Of a stretch of 64,000 bases of DNA, positions 1-8,904 are shown in pieces. Origin of the DNA: Halomonas sp. YLGW01 (GTDB taxonomy: Bacteria > Pseudomonadota > Gammaproteobacteria > Pseudomonadales > Halomonadaceae); contig NZ_CP062005.1 of assembly GCF_014840935.1 (NCBI RefSeq), positions 682,001-746,000 on the forward strand, in the 5' to 3' direction. The translations under genes were made by a program, and so were the position numbers. Every line of letters begins with the position of its first letter. Position 1 is the first letter of the stretch. The notes beneath the pieces were generated by a model. The model worked only from the letters and a program-made list of their open reading frames with translations, did not search any database and was not told the origin of the DNA.

Positions 1-1
1 G

Positions 2-1054
2 GCGCTGGGCATGAGCCTGCCGGGCAGCTCGGCGCAGAATGCCGTCTCAAAGGCCAAGCGCGACGACTGTGCCGCCGCCGGGGCACAAGTGCTCGAGCTG
101 CTCGAGCGCGATATCCGCCCCTCGCACATCATGACACGCGAGGCCTTCGAGAACGCCATCACCGTGGTGATCGCGCTGGGCGGCTCCACCAACGCGGTGC
201 TGCACCTGATCGCCATGGCGAACAGCGTCGGCGTCGAGCTTTCCCTCGATGACTTCACCCGGCTCGGCAAACGGGTGCCGGTGCTTGCCGACCTGCGCCC
301 CAGCGGTCACTACATGATGAGCGAGCTGATCGAGATCGGCGGCATCCAGCCGCTGATGAAGATGCTGCTCGAGGCGGGACTCCTGCACGGAGACTGCCTG
401 ACCGTGACCGGTCGCACGCTCGCCGAGAACCTCGCGGGTGTGGCGGCCTACCCGGACGATCAGCGTATCATCGCGCCGCTCACGGCGCCGTTGAAGGCCG
501 AGAGCCACCTGCGCATCCTGCATGGCAACCTGGCTCCCGAGGGGGCGGTCGCCAAGATCACTGGCAAGGAAGGCGTGCGCTTCACCGGCACCGCCCGAGT
601 GTTCGGCTCAGAGGAGGAGGCCCAGGCCCGCATCAACGACGGCACCGTGGTGGCCGGCGACGTGGTGGTGATCCGCTACGAGGGGCCGCGCGGCGGCCCC
701 GGCATGCGCGAGATGCTGACCCCGACCTCGGCGATCATGGGGCGCGGGCTCGGTGATTCGGTGGCGCTGATCACCGACGGGCGCTTCTCCGGTGGCAGCC
801 ACGGCTTCGTGGTCGGCCACATCACCCCGGAGGCCTTCGACGGCGGGCCGCTGGCGCTGCTCGAGGATGGCGATGAGATCACCATCGACGCCGAAGCCGA
901 CACCATCACGGTGGCACTCCATGAAGCGGAACTCGAGCGTCGCCGGGCCGCCTGGCAGCAGCCGGCGCCGCGCTATCGGCGTGGGGTGCTGGCCAAGTAC
1001 GCCCGTACCGTGAGTTCCGCCTCCACGGGCGCGGTCACCGACCTACCGGACTAG
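2..1054 (+). CDS. ilvD: dihydroxy-acid dehydratase (IlvD/Edd family), 3' part
   Basis: The reading frame is open from the window edge, so the N-terminal part lies outside and only about the last 350 residues are seen. IlvD enzymes dehydrate 2,3-dihydroxy acids to 2-oxo acids in valine and isoleucine synthesis, using an Fe-S cluster and Mg2+ in the cytoplasm. Visible family signatures are [11 protein letters not shown] near the left edge, [35 protein letters not shown], and the C-terminal [16 protein letters not shown], which carries the active-site serine. The wording of these motifs resembles the plant/cyanobacterial branch more than the E. coli enzyme. A related sugar-acid dehydratase cannot be fully excluded because the N-terminal cysteine motifs are missing from view. 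A hairpin follows the stop. Confidence 0.85.
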   Translation, partial: ALGMSLPGSSAQNAVSKAKRDDCAAAGAQVLELLERDIRPSHIMTREAFENAITVVIALGGSTNAVLHLIAMANSVGVELSLDDFTRLGKRVPVLADLRPSGHYMMSELIEIGGIQPLMKMLLEAGLLHGDCLTVTGRTLAENLAGVAAYPDDQRIIAPLTAPLKAESHLRILHGNLAPEGAVAKITGKEGVRFTGTARVFGSEEEAQARINDGTVVAGDVVVIRYEGPRGGPGMREMLTPTSAIMGRGLGDSVALITDGRFSGGSHGFVVGHITPEAFDGGPLALLEDGDEITIDAEADTITVALHEAELERRRAAWQQPAPRYRRGVLAKYARTVSSASTGAVTDLPD

Positions 1055-1062
1055 GCTCAGCC

Positions 1063-1098
1063 GCCAGGGCACGTTCACGACATGTAAGGTGCCCTGGC
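1063..1098. terminator. inverted repeat between convergent genes
   Basis: GCCAGGGCAC (1063-1072) and GTGCCCTGGC (1089-1098) form a perfect 10-bp stem with a 16-nt loop, between the ilvD stop and the convergent gene ending at 1112. There is no T-tract, so it may be a weak bidirectional terminator. Confidence 0.4.
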
Positions 1099-1111
1099 TG
1101 TTCGACGCCAG

Positions 1112-1894
1112 CTAGCCGTTCGAGGGCTCCTTTCCCTGCGTGCCGGGTAAGGGGCCTGCCGGCGAGCCCGTCGGTGCATCCTTCTTCTCTCCCTCGTCCT
1201 CTCCCTCTTCCCGATCCCCGGCCTCGCCCTGCGCCTCGACGGCCTCCATGACCTTGGCGCCGTCGGGCAGCGCGAAGAGGGTGGCGTCGGGTGTCTCGCC
1301 GGATATCGACAGTAGCCGGAAGCGCCCGGTGAGGCGCAGCATGCCGAGGTCTCGTTTCACCAGGGCGCTGATGATGGGGTCGGGCCGATCGCTCAGGGCA
1401 CGGTAATAGGCCTGCATGCCCGTCATTAGCTCGGCCACCAGGGGATGATCGCTGACCACCAGTCGTTCCTCGTGGGGCTCTCCCCGGCCATCGACCCAGT
1501 GCAGGCGATAGACCTCGCCTTCGATGCCGCCCACGGCCTCCTGCTTGTGCATCGGCTCCAGCACCTTGAGCTCGGCCGCCGGGCGGGGATGCTCCGCCAG
1601 GTTCTCGTTGCGGGTGCGCTTCGCGAGGCGTCGGAGGTTGGTCAGGCTGATGACCACCCGACCACGGTTGAGATCAGTGACCAGATAGGCGGCGTCACCC
1701 CGGCGCAGGAGGTAACTCGCCGGTCGTGAGGGAAAGTCCAGGCGCAGCCGATCATCGGCCCAGCGAACGGTCATCTCCAGCAGGCGATTGCCGCGACTGC
1801 TCTCCAGGGTGGCGATGCCATCGGCGTGGGCAGGCAGGTCGGCCAATACCAGCAGGATCAGCAGCGAGCCGAGCAGCGGGCGTTGCCATGGCAT
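1112..1894 (-). CDS. hypothetical exported protein
   Basis: 260 residues. The first 25 (basic start, hydrophobic LLGSLLILLVLADLPAHA, then AD) look like a Sec signal peptide, so the product is probably periplasmic or envelope-associated. The middle is rich in short alternating strands, with phrases such as SYLLRRGDAAYLVTDLNRGRVV that resemble small secreted beta-sheet proteins of the DUF4412 kind, but I cannot assign a family. The last 40 residues are a low-complexity acidic and proline/glycine tail (EEGEDEGEKK...). It converges on ilvD and lies head-to-tail, about 90 bases after the ABC permease gene, on the same strand. No function is proposed. Confidence 0.6.
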   Translation of the reverse strand: MPWQRPLLGSLLILLVLADLPAHADGIATLESSRGNRLLEMTVRWADDRLRLDFPSRPASYLLRRGDAAYLVTDLNRGRVVISLTNLRRLAKRTRNENLAEHPRPAAELKVLEPMHKQEAVGGIEGEVYRLHWVDGRGEPHEERLVVSDHPLVAELMTGMQAYYRALSDRPDPIISALVKRDLGMLRLTGRFRLLSISGETPDATLFALPDGAKVMEAVEAQGEAGDREEGEDEGEKKDAPTGSPAGPLPGTQGKEPSNG

Positions 1895-1987
1895 GGGCCG
1901 GCACTCCCTGTCGATGAAGGCGGAGCAGCGGCACTTTCCCCCTGCGCTAGGGTTCAGTGTAGTCAGCCTCGGGGGCGGTTACCGGTG

Positions 1988-3544
1988 TCAGGGCTCGCAG
2001 TTGGCGGTATGACGCAGGCGCAGCCGGGCCCGCAGGTGGCGGGCCAGGGCATCGACGCCGATATTGAGCAGGGCGGTGATCAGGATCAGCACCATGGCGC
2101 GGTCGAAGCGGATCTCCTGGATGGCGCTGTCGACGTAGAACCCCAGGGTGGTGATGCCGAGAATGCCGAGAATGGCCGTCTCGCGCATGATGATCTCCCA
2201 GCGATAGAACAGTAGCGCGAGGAAGGGGCCATAGAGGCGCGGCGTCAGCTCATAGGCATAGCGCGAAAGGCCCCGTGGGGCGTCCGGACGCAGGCGGATT
2301 TCGTTGCTGCGCCGGCCGACCAGGTGGCCGATGATGCCGCCGTTGTGAATCGCCAGCGCCACCACCGCCGGCAGCATCGAGGGCCCCCAGAGCTGCAGCA
2401 GGATGAAGGCCAGCAGGTATTCGGGGGTCGATCGCAGCACCACCAGCAGGCCGTGGCCGAGCAGGTGGGGCAGGCGGGTGCCCGGGAGGCCGTCGCCGCT
2501 GCGATGACCATTGGTGTGATGATCGTCGGCAAGGGCAGAGCGGCGTTGAAAAGAGTGTCGTTGGAAAAAGTGACGGGACACCAGCGGGTAGAGCACAAGC
2601 GCCAGCATGCCGGTCAGCACCAGGGCGATCTGGGTCAGCACCAGGGTATGCCAGATGCCGGGCAGCGCCTGATTGGCCAGCAGATCCCCTAGCCAGCCGG
2701 CGAGGCCGGACAGCCCCTCGCCCTGGCGCAGCGGCGCGGGCACGATATCTTCGGTGAAGAAGCGCGAGACGTTGCTCCACACGATCGGCAGGCCGCTGCC
2801 CAGGCAGAAGGGCGCCACGGCCAGATACACCGGCACCAGCCAGGGCCGCACCCAGAGCCTCAGGGTGGCGATCAGGGCGTAAAACAGCAGCAGCAGGGCG
2901 CCCACGGTGTCGTAGTGGCCCTGGGCGAAGGCCGATTCCAGGTAGAAGCCGAGGGTCGGCATGCCGACGAAGCCCAGCACGGCGCTGGAGCGCAGGCCGC
3001 ACTCGAGTCGGTAGCTGGTATAGCTGACCAGATGCGGCCAGGCCTCGTGCAGGCGGGTGAAGGCAAGCGTAGAGAGCCGGCCGCTGCCCGACGGCAGCAC
3101 TCGTTCGGGCAGCGGGTCGGTTTCCTCGAGGATCTCGGCAAAGACCTTGGCGAAGACCCCGGCATAGGGCAGGGCGATGGCCAGCACCCCGGTCAGCGGG
3201 TGCAGGCCAAAGAACTGCAGGAAGATCAGCGCCCAGAACAGTTCATGGATGGCGCGCACGAAGGCACAGAGGCTGCGTACCAGACGAGAGCGAAAGACCA
3301 GCGCCAGCAGGAAGCCCGCCGCCGCGCCGAGCCCCACGCCGACGAAGGCGAAGGCCAGGGTACGCAGCAGGGCTACCCCCAGTGCATCGACGGCGCTGAC
3401 ATCCGGCTGCACCAGGCCCTTTACCAGCCGGAGGAGCTCGTGCCAGGGATCGTGGGCGGTGATGGACAGATCGGCGAGGCCGAGGCAGAGAATCGCCAGG
3501 GCCACGAAGCCCAGGCTTAAACGAGCCGTTGCGGAATGCCACAT
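1988..3544 (-). CDS. fused PhnE-type ABC transporter permease (putative selenium-oxyanion/phosphonate importer)
   Basis: 518 residues containing two PhnE-like inner-membrane permease modules in one chain (about 1-265 and 290-518). Each has several hydrophobic helices and a PhnE-type motif near its end: ETDPLPERVLP with GFVGMPTLGFYLES in the first half, and ETAILGILGITTLGFYVDSAI in the second. Members of this family form the membrane channel for phosphonate, phosphite or related oxyanions. The gene lies 26 bases after the ATPase gene and is the last of three transporter genes on the same strand downstream of the selD fusion. That context favours a selenium-oxyanion substrate, which is inference. 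A separate PhnE1/PhnE2 pair would be more usual than a fusion. Confidence 0.85.
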   Translation of the reverse strand: MWHSATARLSLGFVALAILCLGLADLSITAHDPWHELLRLVKGLVQPDVSAVDALGVALLRTLAFAFVGVGLGAAAGFLLALVFRSRLVRSLCAFVRAIHELFWALIFLQFFGLHPLTGVLAIALPYAGVFAKVFAEILEETDPLPERVLPSGSGRLSTLAFTRLHEAWPHLVSYTSYRLECGLRSSAVLGFVGMPTLGFYLESAFAQGHYDTVGALLLLFYALIATLRLWVRPWLVPVYLAVAPFCLGSGLPIVWSNVSRFFTEDIVPAPLRQGEGLSGLAGWLGDLLANQALPGIWHTLVLTQIALVLTGMLALVLYPLVSRHFFQRHSFQRRSALADDHHTNGHRSGDGLPGTRLPHLLGHGLLVVLRSTPEYLLAFILLQLWGPSMLPAVVALAIHNGGIIGHLVGRRSNEIRLRPDAPRGLSRYAYELTPRLYGPFLALLFYRWEIIMRETAILGILGITTLGFYVDSAIQEIRFDRAMVLILITALLNIGVDALARHLRARLRLRHTANCEP

Positions 3545-3570
3545 GGGAAAGGCCTTGCGGATGGGGTGCC

Positions 3571-4224
3571 TCAGTAGAGCGGCAACAGGTCCTGGGCGGT
3601 GAGCCGCACGCTGGGGGCGTCCAGCGCGATGCCGCCTTCGGCGATGCCGATCACCCGGTCGGTGAAGCGCAGCGCCAGCTCGACGTCGTGCATGGCCAGC
3701 ACGGCGGTGGGGTAGGCGCGGGTCAGCTCGACCATTAGCGTTTCCGACTGGGGGCCGTCCAGCGCCGAGACCGGCTCGTCGGCCAGCAATACCTCGCCGC
3801 CCTGGTGAATCGCCCGCGCCGCGGCCACCCGCTGGCGCTGGCCGCCGGAGAGCTCACCGGCCACCGCCCAGCACTTGTCATCGATCGCGAGCCGTGCGAG
3901 CAGCGGCCGGATGGCCGCCACGTCACGGCGGAAGGGCCGCGCCAGGGTCACCAGGTTGTACCAGGTGGGGTGCGTCGCCAGGGCGCCCATGTAGACGTTA
4001 TGGAAGACGCTGAGCGAGGGCACCAGGCCCAGATCCTGAGGCATCAGGGCCGCGCCGCGGCCCTGCCAGTGCTGGTACATCACCGACAAAAGACTCGATT
4101 TGCCTGCGCCGCTCTTGCCGACCAGCGCGACCCGCTCGCCACGCTTGAGGGTCAGGCTGAGCGGCCCCAGCACACGGCTGGCGCCATAGTCGGCGACCGC
4201 CTCGGTCAGGGCCAGGCTGCTCAT
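3571..4224 (-). CDS. PhnC-type ABC transporter ATP-binding protein
   Basis: 217 residues, somewhat short for PhnC. Walker A GKSGAGKSS (36-44), Q-loop MPQDLG (about 61-66), signature LSGGQRQ (125-131), Walker B VLLADE (145-150) and the H-loop histidine (MHDVEL, 179) are all present, so it should be a competent ATPase. Its ATG overlaps the stop codon of the upstream binding-protein gene by one base (ATGA arrangement), which implies translational coupling. With the neighbouring binding protein and fused permease it makes a complete importer. Substrate is inferred from the neighbouring selD fusion, not from this sequence. Confidence 0.88.
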   Translation of the reverse strand: MSSLALTEAVADYGASRVLGPLSLTLKRGERVALVGKSGAGKSSLLSVMYQHWQGRGAALMPQDLGLVPSLSVFHNVYMGALATHPTWYNLVTLARPFRRDVAAIRPLLARLAIDDKCWAVAGELSGGQRQRVAAARAIHQGGEVLLADEPVSALDGPQSETLMVELTRAYPTAVLAMHDVELALRFTDRVIGIAEGGIALDAPSVRLTAQDLLPLY

Positions 4225-5078
4225 CAGTCGATCAGGCCCAGTTCCTGGCCGACGGACTCGATGATTGCATAGTCATCATTGCTGGCCGGGATGAAGCCGG
4301 AGCGGGGGAAGCTTTCCAGCAGCTCGGGGGCATCCATGTCGAGCAGGGCCTGCTGGACGCGATCGGCGAAGCCGGCGCCGAAGCGCTCGTTCACGTCGCC
4401 GCGGATGGTCCACTGGTAGTCCGGGTAGTTCGGGGTCTTCCACACCACCTCGACCTGGTCGGTGTCGATGTTGCCGGCCTCGACCTCGTTTTCCCACACC
4501 GTGTAGTTGACCGCGCCCAGGTCATAGGCGCCGGAGGCCACCAGCGAGATGGTGCGGCTGTGGTTGCCGCTGAAGCCGACCCGCGAGAAGATCTCTTCCG
4601 GCGGCTGGCCGAAGGCCTCGCGCAGGAAGTACTCGGGCATCAGACGCCCTGAGGTGGAGCCCTTGGAGCCGAAGGTGAAGGTCTTGTCGCGCATCGCCTC
4701 GGACAGGCCTTCCCCGGCCTCGAGGCCAGTGCTCTGGTGGGCGATGAAGTAGGTCATGAACTCGGCGTCCTCGACCCCCTGGGCGAGGGCGCGAGAATCC
4801 GGCACTCGGGCGCGGGCCTGCACGCCGGAGAGGCCGCCGAACCAGGCCAGCTGGACCTGGTTGTTGCGAAAGGCGGTGACGGCGGCAGCATAGGACTTCA
4901 CGGGCACGAAGCGCACGTCTACCTCGAGTTCGTCTTCCAGGTAGTCGGCGACCTTCTGGAAGCGCTGCTGCAGACGGGTCTCGTCCTCGTCGGGAATGGC
5001 CGTGAAGACGAAGGTCTCGGCGCTGGCGACGGGGGCGGCCAGCAGCACGGTCAGGGCGAGAGTCAGGCGCTTGAGCAT
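4224..5078 (-). CDS. PhnD-family periplasmic substrate-binding protein, putative selenate/selenium-oxyanion ABC transporter
   Basis: 284 residues from the chosen start. The frame is open further upstream, but the ATG at 5078 is preceded by AAGGACCCCC and begins a clear signal peptide (MLKRLTLALTVLLAAPVASA). The mature part opens with FVFTAIPDEDETRLQQRF and contains YAAAVTAFRNNQVQLAWFGGLSG, the typical PhnD-family ligand loop. From general knowledge, a PhnD subfamily is often encoded next to selD and is annotated as a putative selenate-binding protein; the E-D-E-x-R start and the selD neighbour fit this. Phosphonate or phosphite remains possible. It is followed by the ATPase with overlapping codons. 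Confidence 0.85.
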   Translation of the reverse strand: MLKRLTLALTVLLAAPVASAETFVFTAIPDEDETRLQQRFQKVADYLEDELEVDVRFVPVKSYAAAVTAFRNNQVQLAWFGGLSGVQARARVPDSRALAQGVEDAEFMTYFIAHQSTGLEAGEGLSEAMRDKTFTFGSKGSTSGRLMPEYFLREAFGQPPEEIFSRVGFSGNHSRTISLVASGAYDLGAVNYTVWENEVEAGNIDTDQVEVVWKTPNYPDYQWTIRGDVNERFGAGFADRVQQALLDMDAPELLESFPRSGFIPASNDDYAIIESVGQELGLID

Positions 5079-5189
5079 CGAAGGGGGTCCTTGTGAAACG
5101 AGGGAAGAGCCGCCATGGCGGGCCGGATCAGGCGCTATGGTACTCAAAGGGGGGCGTCTTGTCCTGCCGGACGCTCGCGCCCCCCGCCC

Positions 5190-7511
5190 TCAGGCGCCGA
5201 GCCGGATCGGCGCCGGATCGTCGTTGGGAGCGTCGCCGGGAGCGTCCTCCGGCGCCAGCACCCGGCCGATGATCGCCGCCTCGCCATAGCCCAATGCCTG
5301 GAGTTCGGCGAGGCAGGCCTCGGCCCGGTCGGGCGGCACCCCGGCCAGCAGGCCGCCGGCGGTCTGGGGGTCGAAGAGCAGTGGGTAGCGGGGATGCTCG
5401 CGCCACTGCGCCTGATCGCGGAGGGCTCGGCGCAGGCGCACGTTGGCCGGCTGTAGCGAGCTCAGGATGCCGGCGGCGGCGGTGGCCTCGGCGCCCTCGA
5501 GCAGCGGCAGCGCCGACAGCGAGAGCTCGGCGTCGACGCCGGAAGGGCGCGTCATCTCGATCAGGTGGCCGAGCAGGCCGAAGCCGGTGACATCGGTGCA
5601 GGCGCGAGCGCCGTGAGCCACGAGGCAGGTCGCGCCTGCCTGGTTCGACTGGCACATGCTGTCAAGCGCCGCATCGATCCAGCGTCCGCGGGCGGCGAGC
5701 TGGGCCTGGGCGGCGAACAGGGTGCCGGTGCCCAGTGGCTTGGTGAGGATCAGGGCATCTCCCGGGCGCAGGCCGCCCTTGCGCAGGGGGCGCTCGGGCG
5801 CCTCATCGATCAGACCGTTGACGGCGAAGCCGAGCGCCAGTTCCTGGCCCTCGCCGGTATGACCGCCGACCAGCTGGCAGCCGGCGGCGTCGAGCACCTT
5901 AACGGCGCCGGTCATCATCTGGCGCACCGTGTCCTCGACCTTGGCCTCGAGCCCCGGCGGCACCGTGGCCACGGCCATTGCGGTCTGAGCCTCGGCGCCC
6001 ATGGCGAAGATATCGCCCAGCGCATGGTGGGCGGCGACCTGCCCGAACACATAGGGGTCATCGATGAAGGCGCGAAAGAAGTCGATGCTGTGCACCATGG
6101 CCTTGCCCGGCGGTACCCGCACCACGGCGGCATCGTCGGGGTCAGCGAGCCCCACCAGTACCTCGTCGCGCGTGATCGGGGCGAGATCGGCAAGCGCCCG
6201 GGACAGTACCGAGGCGCCGACCTTGGCCCCGCAGCCGCCGCAGCGCATGGCCAGCGCCGAGAGCGCCTGGTGCTGCTCGGCGTCGTCCAGCGGCACTCGG
6301 GGCGCAGCGCGGGATGACTTGCCCTCGCTCATCGCCGGCAGCGCATTGAAGCGCGCCATGAAGTTCCGGTCGATGCGGTCCTTCCAGCGCCACAGCCAGG
6401 CTCCGGCCCAGGACAGGGGGCCGCGGGAGGCCACGGCGTAGCGGTCGCCGCTGCTGATCAGCGCCAGCCACTGGCGCTGCGGACAGTAGGCCGTCAGCGT
6501 CTTGCCGATCAGGCTGGCGCGCAGGTTGTCGGCCAGTGGCCGCCCCTGGCGCACCGCGAACACGCCGGCCTTCTCCCGGGGCCGGTCGTCCTGGCTGGCG
6601 ATATCGCCGGCGGCGAAGATATCCGGGTCGTTGACGCTCTGCAGGTAGTCGTTGACGCGGATGAAGCCCTGCTCATTCAGGGCTAGGCCGGTGCCCTCGA
6701 GCCAGGAGGCGCCGCCGGCCTGGGTCACCCAGACGGTCTCGTCGGCGGCGAAGGCCTCGCCGCGGGCATCGATCAACCGATCGGCCTCGACCCGGGTGAT
6801 CTCGCAGTCGGTATGCACCGCGACTCCGCGGGCCTGTAACAGATGCATGAAGCGGGCCCGCACCCGGCGATTGTGAGTGGGCAGGATCTCGGCGCTCTGG
6901 GTGAAGAGGGCGCAGCGGAGCGCGTCCGGGTCGCGGCCCTGAGCCGAGAGCTCATGGCGCAGGCGATGCTGCATGGCCAGCAGCAGCTCGACACCGCCGG
7001 CACCGCCGCCCACCACGGCGAGCCGCAGGGGCGCTTCAAGGGTGGCGGGGCGCTGGGCGAGACGCGTGAGCAATTCACGCCAGCGCTCGCGGAAGGCGCG
7101 GATCGGCTTGACCGCGACCGCATGATCCTCGGCGCCGGCCACCTGGCCGACTCGAGGGGTCGAGCCGATGTTGATCGAAAGCTTGTCGTAGGGCAGCGGC
7201 GGGCGATGGGCGAAGGTCACCCTGTGTGCGGTGCGCTCGATGCCGGAGGCCTCGTCGCGGATGAAGCGGGCGCCGGCGGCCTGAGCCAGGCGGCGCAGGT
7301 CGATGTGGACCTCGTCGAAGTCGTAGTGCCCGGCCACATAGCCCGGCAGCATGCCGGAATAGGGGGTATGGGTATCGCGGCAGACGAGTGTCAGGCGCAC
7401 CCCGGGTTCCGGGCGCATGGCGAAGCGCCGCAGCACGGCGACATGGCTGTGCCCGCCGCCGATGAGCACGATATCGCGACGGATCGGAGAGGAAGCTGTC
7501 TGCATGCGCAT
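5190..7511 (-). CDS. selD: selenide, water dikinase SelD fused to an N-terminal NADH-dehydrogenase-like FAD oxidoreductase
   Basis: 773 residues from the ATG at 7511; a second ATG lies two codons later. The longer upstream frame would run through a terminator-like hairpin and is rejected. Residues about 1-370 form an NDH-2-like flavoprotein: IVLIGGGHSHVAVLRRF is an FAD-binding Rossmann motif, VVGGGAGGVELLLA a second nucleotide-binding motif, and DIFAAGDIAS the C-terminal FAD motif. From about residue 405 the chain is SelD, which makes selenophosphate from selenide and ATP. RCGGCGAKVG carries Cys427 and Lys430 at the positions of the E. coli catalytic Cys17 and Lys20; VGGHTGEG and TDVTGFGLLGHL are also SelD motifs. 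It is a cysteine form, with no selenocysteine codon needed. No selA, selB or selU lies in the window. It probably heads the transporter operon. Confidence 0.92.
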   Translation of the reverse strand: MRMQTASSPIRRDIVLIGGGHSHVAVLRRFAMRPEPGVRLTLVCRDTHTPYSGMLPGYVAGHYDFDEVHIDLRRLAQAAGARFIRDEASGIERTAHRVTFAHRPPLPYDKLSINIGSTPRVGQVAGAEDHAVAVKPIRAFRERWRELLTRLAQRPATLEAPLRLAVVGGGAGGVELLLAMQHRLRHELSAQGRDPDALRCALFTQSAEILPTHNRRVRARFMHLLQARGVAVHTDCEITRVEADRLIDARGEAFAADETVWVTQAGGASWLEGTGLALNEQGFIRVNDYLQSVNDPDIFAAGDIASQDDRPREKAGVFAVRQGRPLADNLRASLIGKTLTAYCPQRQWLALISSGDRYAVASRGPLSWAGAWLWRWKDRIDRNFMARFNALPAMSEGKSSRAAPRVPLDDAEQHQALSALAMRCGGCGAKVGASVLSRALADLAPITRDEVLVGLADPDDAAVVRVPPGKAMVHSIDFFRAFIDDPYVFGQVAAHHALGDIFAMGAEAQTAMAVATVPPGLEAKVEDTVRQMMTGAVKVLDAAGCQLVGGHTGEGQELALGFAVNGLIDEAPERPLRKGGLRPGDALILTKPLGTGTLFAAQAQLAARGRWIDAALDSMCQSNQAGATCLVAHGARACTDVTGFGLLGHLIEMTRPSGVDAELSLSALPLLEGAEATAAAGILSSLQPANVRLRRALRDQAQWREHPRYPLLFDPQTAGGLLAGVPPDRAEACLAELQALGYGEAAIIGRVLAPEDAPGDAPNDDPAPIRLGA

Positions 7512-7575
7512 GGTCTCTGCAAGGCGGTAACGGGAGAGCGTGACGGCTGGCCGGATGGCACCCGCCAGCAATAAA

Positions 7576-7606
7576 AAGGTCCAGCCCCGACGTGGGGCTG
7601 GACCTT
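7576..7606 (-). terminator. strong hairpin upstream of selD
   Basis: AAGGTCCAGCCCC (7576-7588) pairs perfectly with GGGGCTGGACCTT (7594-7606) across a 5-nt loop. On the minus strand the stem is followed by a T-rich stretch. It lies between the XRE gene and selD on that strand, so it is most simply the terminator of the XRE gene. An attenuator in the selD leader is the alternative. Confidence 0.7.
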
Positions 7607-7710
7607 CATAGTCTATCGGCCGGGCGTGGCTTGACGCCATGCCGTCGTCAGCGCAGCACGTCAGGCGCGGCGAGGCATTAGCCGAAGGGGCAGATCAGGG
7701 GAGTCATGTC

Positions 7711-7998
7711 CTAGGGTGGCAGGGGACTGCCATCATCGACGCACACGCAGTTGCGCAGCGATTGAAGCTCGTCGACCGAGAAGTGCTCGATCTTGCCGGC
7801 CAGCAGGTCGCTGAGCCGCTTGGAGGGGATGCCCGCGCGTTGGGCGATCTCGCGGTTGGGAAGCTCGGAAAGAGCGATCTTGCGGGAAACGATGCGCATC
7901 AGGCGCGAACGCTTCTCCAGTTCCCTGACGTCCAGGTCGGGTGCCATTCGCGAGGGTTCGAGGGCATCCCAACCGGTCGATAATCGTGCCGTACTCAT
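7711..7998 (-). CDS. XRE-type helix-turn-helix protein, orphan antitoxin-like
   Basis: 95 residues. The centre (NREIAQRAGIPSKRLSDLLAGKIEHFSVDEL, about residues 48-78) is a helix-turn-helix of the small XRE proteins that usually act as antitoxins of HigB/Gp49-like toxins. The ATG is preceded by GGAG at 5 nt. No toxin partner is present on either side: upstream lies an intergenic gap and the divergent yaeQ, downstream the terminator hairpin and selD. It could be a solitary regulator, possibly of its own or neighbouring promoters. The family assignment is good; the role is unknown. Confidence 0.75.
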   Translation of the reverse strand: MSTARLSTGWDALEPSRMAPDLDVRELEKRSRLMRIVSRKIALSELPNREIAQRAGIPSKRLSDLLAGKIEHFSVDELQSLRNCVCVDDGSPLPP

Positions 7999-8183
7999 GA
8001 CGCTCCGTAGACTTGGCTTTCGATGGGCTCAGCATGCAAGGTTTTGGCGTGATTCGCCAGTGGAATCACCACGATTTTTGCGATCTTTTCTGCTCGCGGT
8101 CAAGGCGTGCCTGGAGCGTCATCGTGCTGAGGCGGGAAGGGGAGTAGACTGCCGGCCCGACACCCCTGACTGGACGTTTTTTC

Positions 8184-8726
8184 ATGGCGCTCACCGCGAC
8201 CCCCTACAAGGTGGATCTCAACCTTACCGATCTCGACCGCAACGTCTACCAGACGCTGCGCTTCACCGTGGCTCGCCACCCCTCCGAGACCGAGCCGCGC
8301 ATGGCGGCGCGCCTACTGGCCCATGCGCTGTGGTATGACGAGGCGCTGGCCTTTGGCCGTGGGCTGTCGGACGTCGACGAACCCGCGCTGTGGGAGAAGA
8401 GCCTGGACGGTCGCGTGCTGCACTGGATCGAGGTCGGCCAGCCGGATGCCGAGCGCCTGACCTGGTGCTCGCGGCGCACCGAGCGGGTCTCGCTGCTGGC
8501 CTACGGCAGCCTGCGGGTCTGGGAGACCAAGGTGCTGCCGGCGGTGGCGACCCTCAAGAACCTGTCCATCGCGGCCCTGCCCCAGGAGGCGCTGGAGGCC
8601 CTGGCCCAGGACCTGCCCCGCAGCATCAACTGGGCGGTGATGATCTCGGAGGACACCCTCTACGTGACCGACGAGCGTGGCCAGCACGAGCTGGCGCTCG
8701 CGTGGCTCAAGGGCGGCCGCGACTGA
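8184..8726 (+). CDS. yaeQ: YaeQ family protein
   Basis: 180 residues, the normal length for YaeQ. The start MALTATPYKVDLNLTDLDRNVY, the phrase ARHPSETEPRMAARLLAHALWYDEALAFGRGLSDVDEPALWEKSLDG and the end INWAVMISEDTLYVTD match this family. It has a PD-(D/E)XK nuclease-like fold, but its biochemical role is not settled; the E. coli protein was linked to suppression of an rfaH defect. No signal peptide or membrane segment is seen, so it is cytoplasmic. It is transcribed alone, divergent from the XRE gene. Confidence 0.9.
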   Translation: MALTATPYKVDLNLTDLDRNVYQTLRFTVARHPSETEPRMAARLLAHALWYDEALAFGRGLSDVDEPALWEKSLDGRVLHWIEVGQPDAERLTWCSRRTERVSLLAYGSLRVWETKVLPAVATLKNLSIAALPQEALEALAQDLPRSINWAVMISEDTLYVTDERGQHELALAWLKGGRD

Positions 8727-8904
8727 GCGAGCCTATCCTTTGGTCGTAAGAAGATGGAGATGGTGGGCGGCCTCGTGCTAGCGTTTTAGCGACTATGCAT
8801 TAAGGTGACAGGACAGTCCGCAGCGCCGGCATGACCTGTCGCCGCGAACAACAACACCGGGGCGCCGGCCTGCGCCGAGCTAAGCCCTGCACCAAGGAGT
8901 CACC

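Noticed and set aside
6230-6250. Possible selenocysteine codon in SelD
   Set aside because: The active-site position is a normal cysteine codon (TGC), and the frame has no internal TGA.
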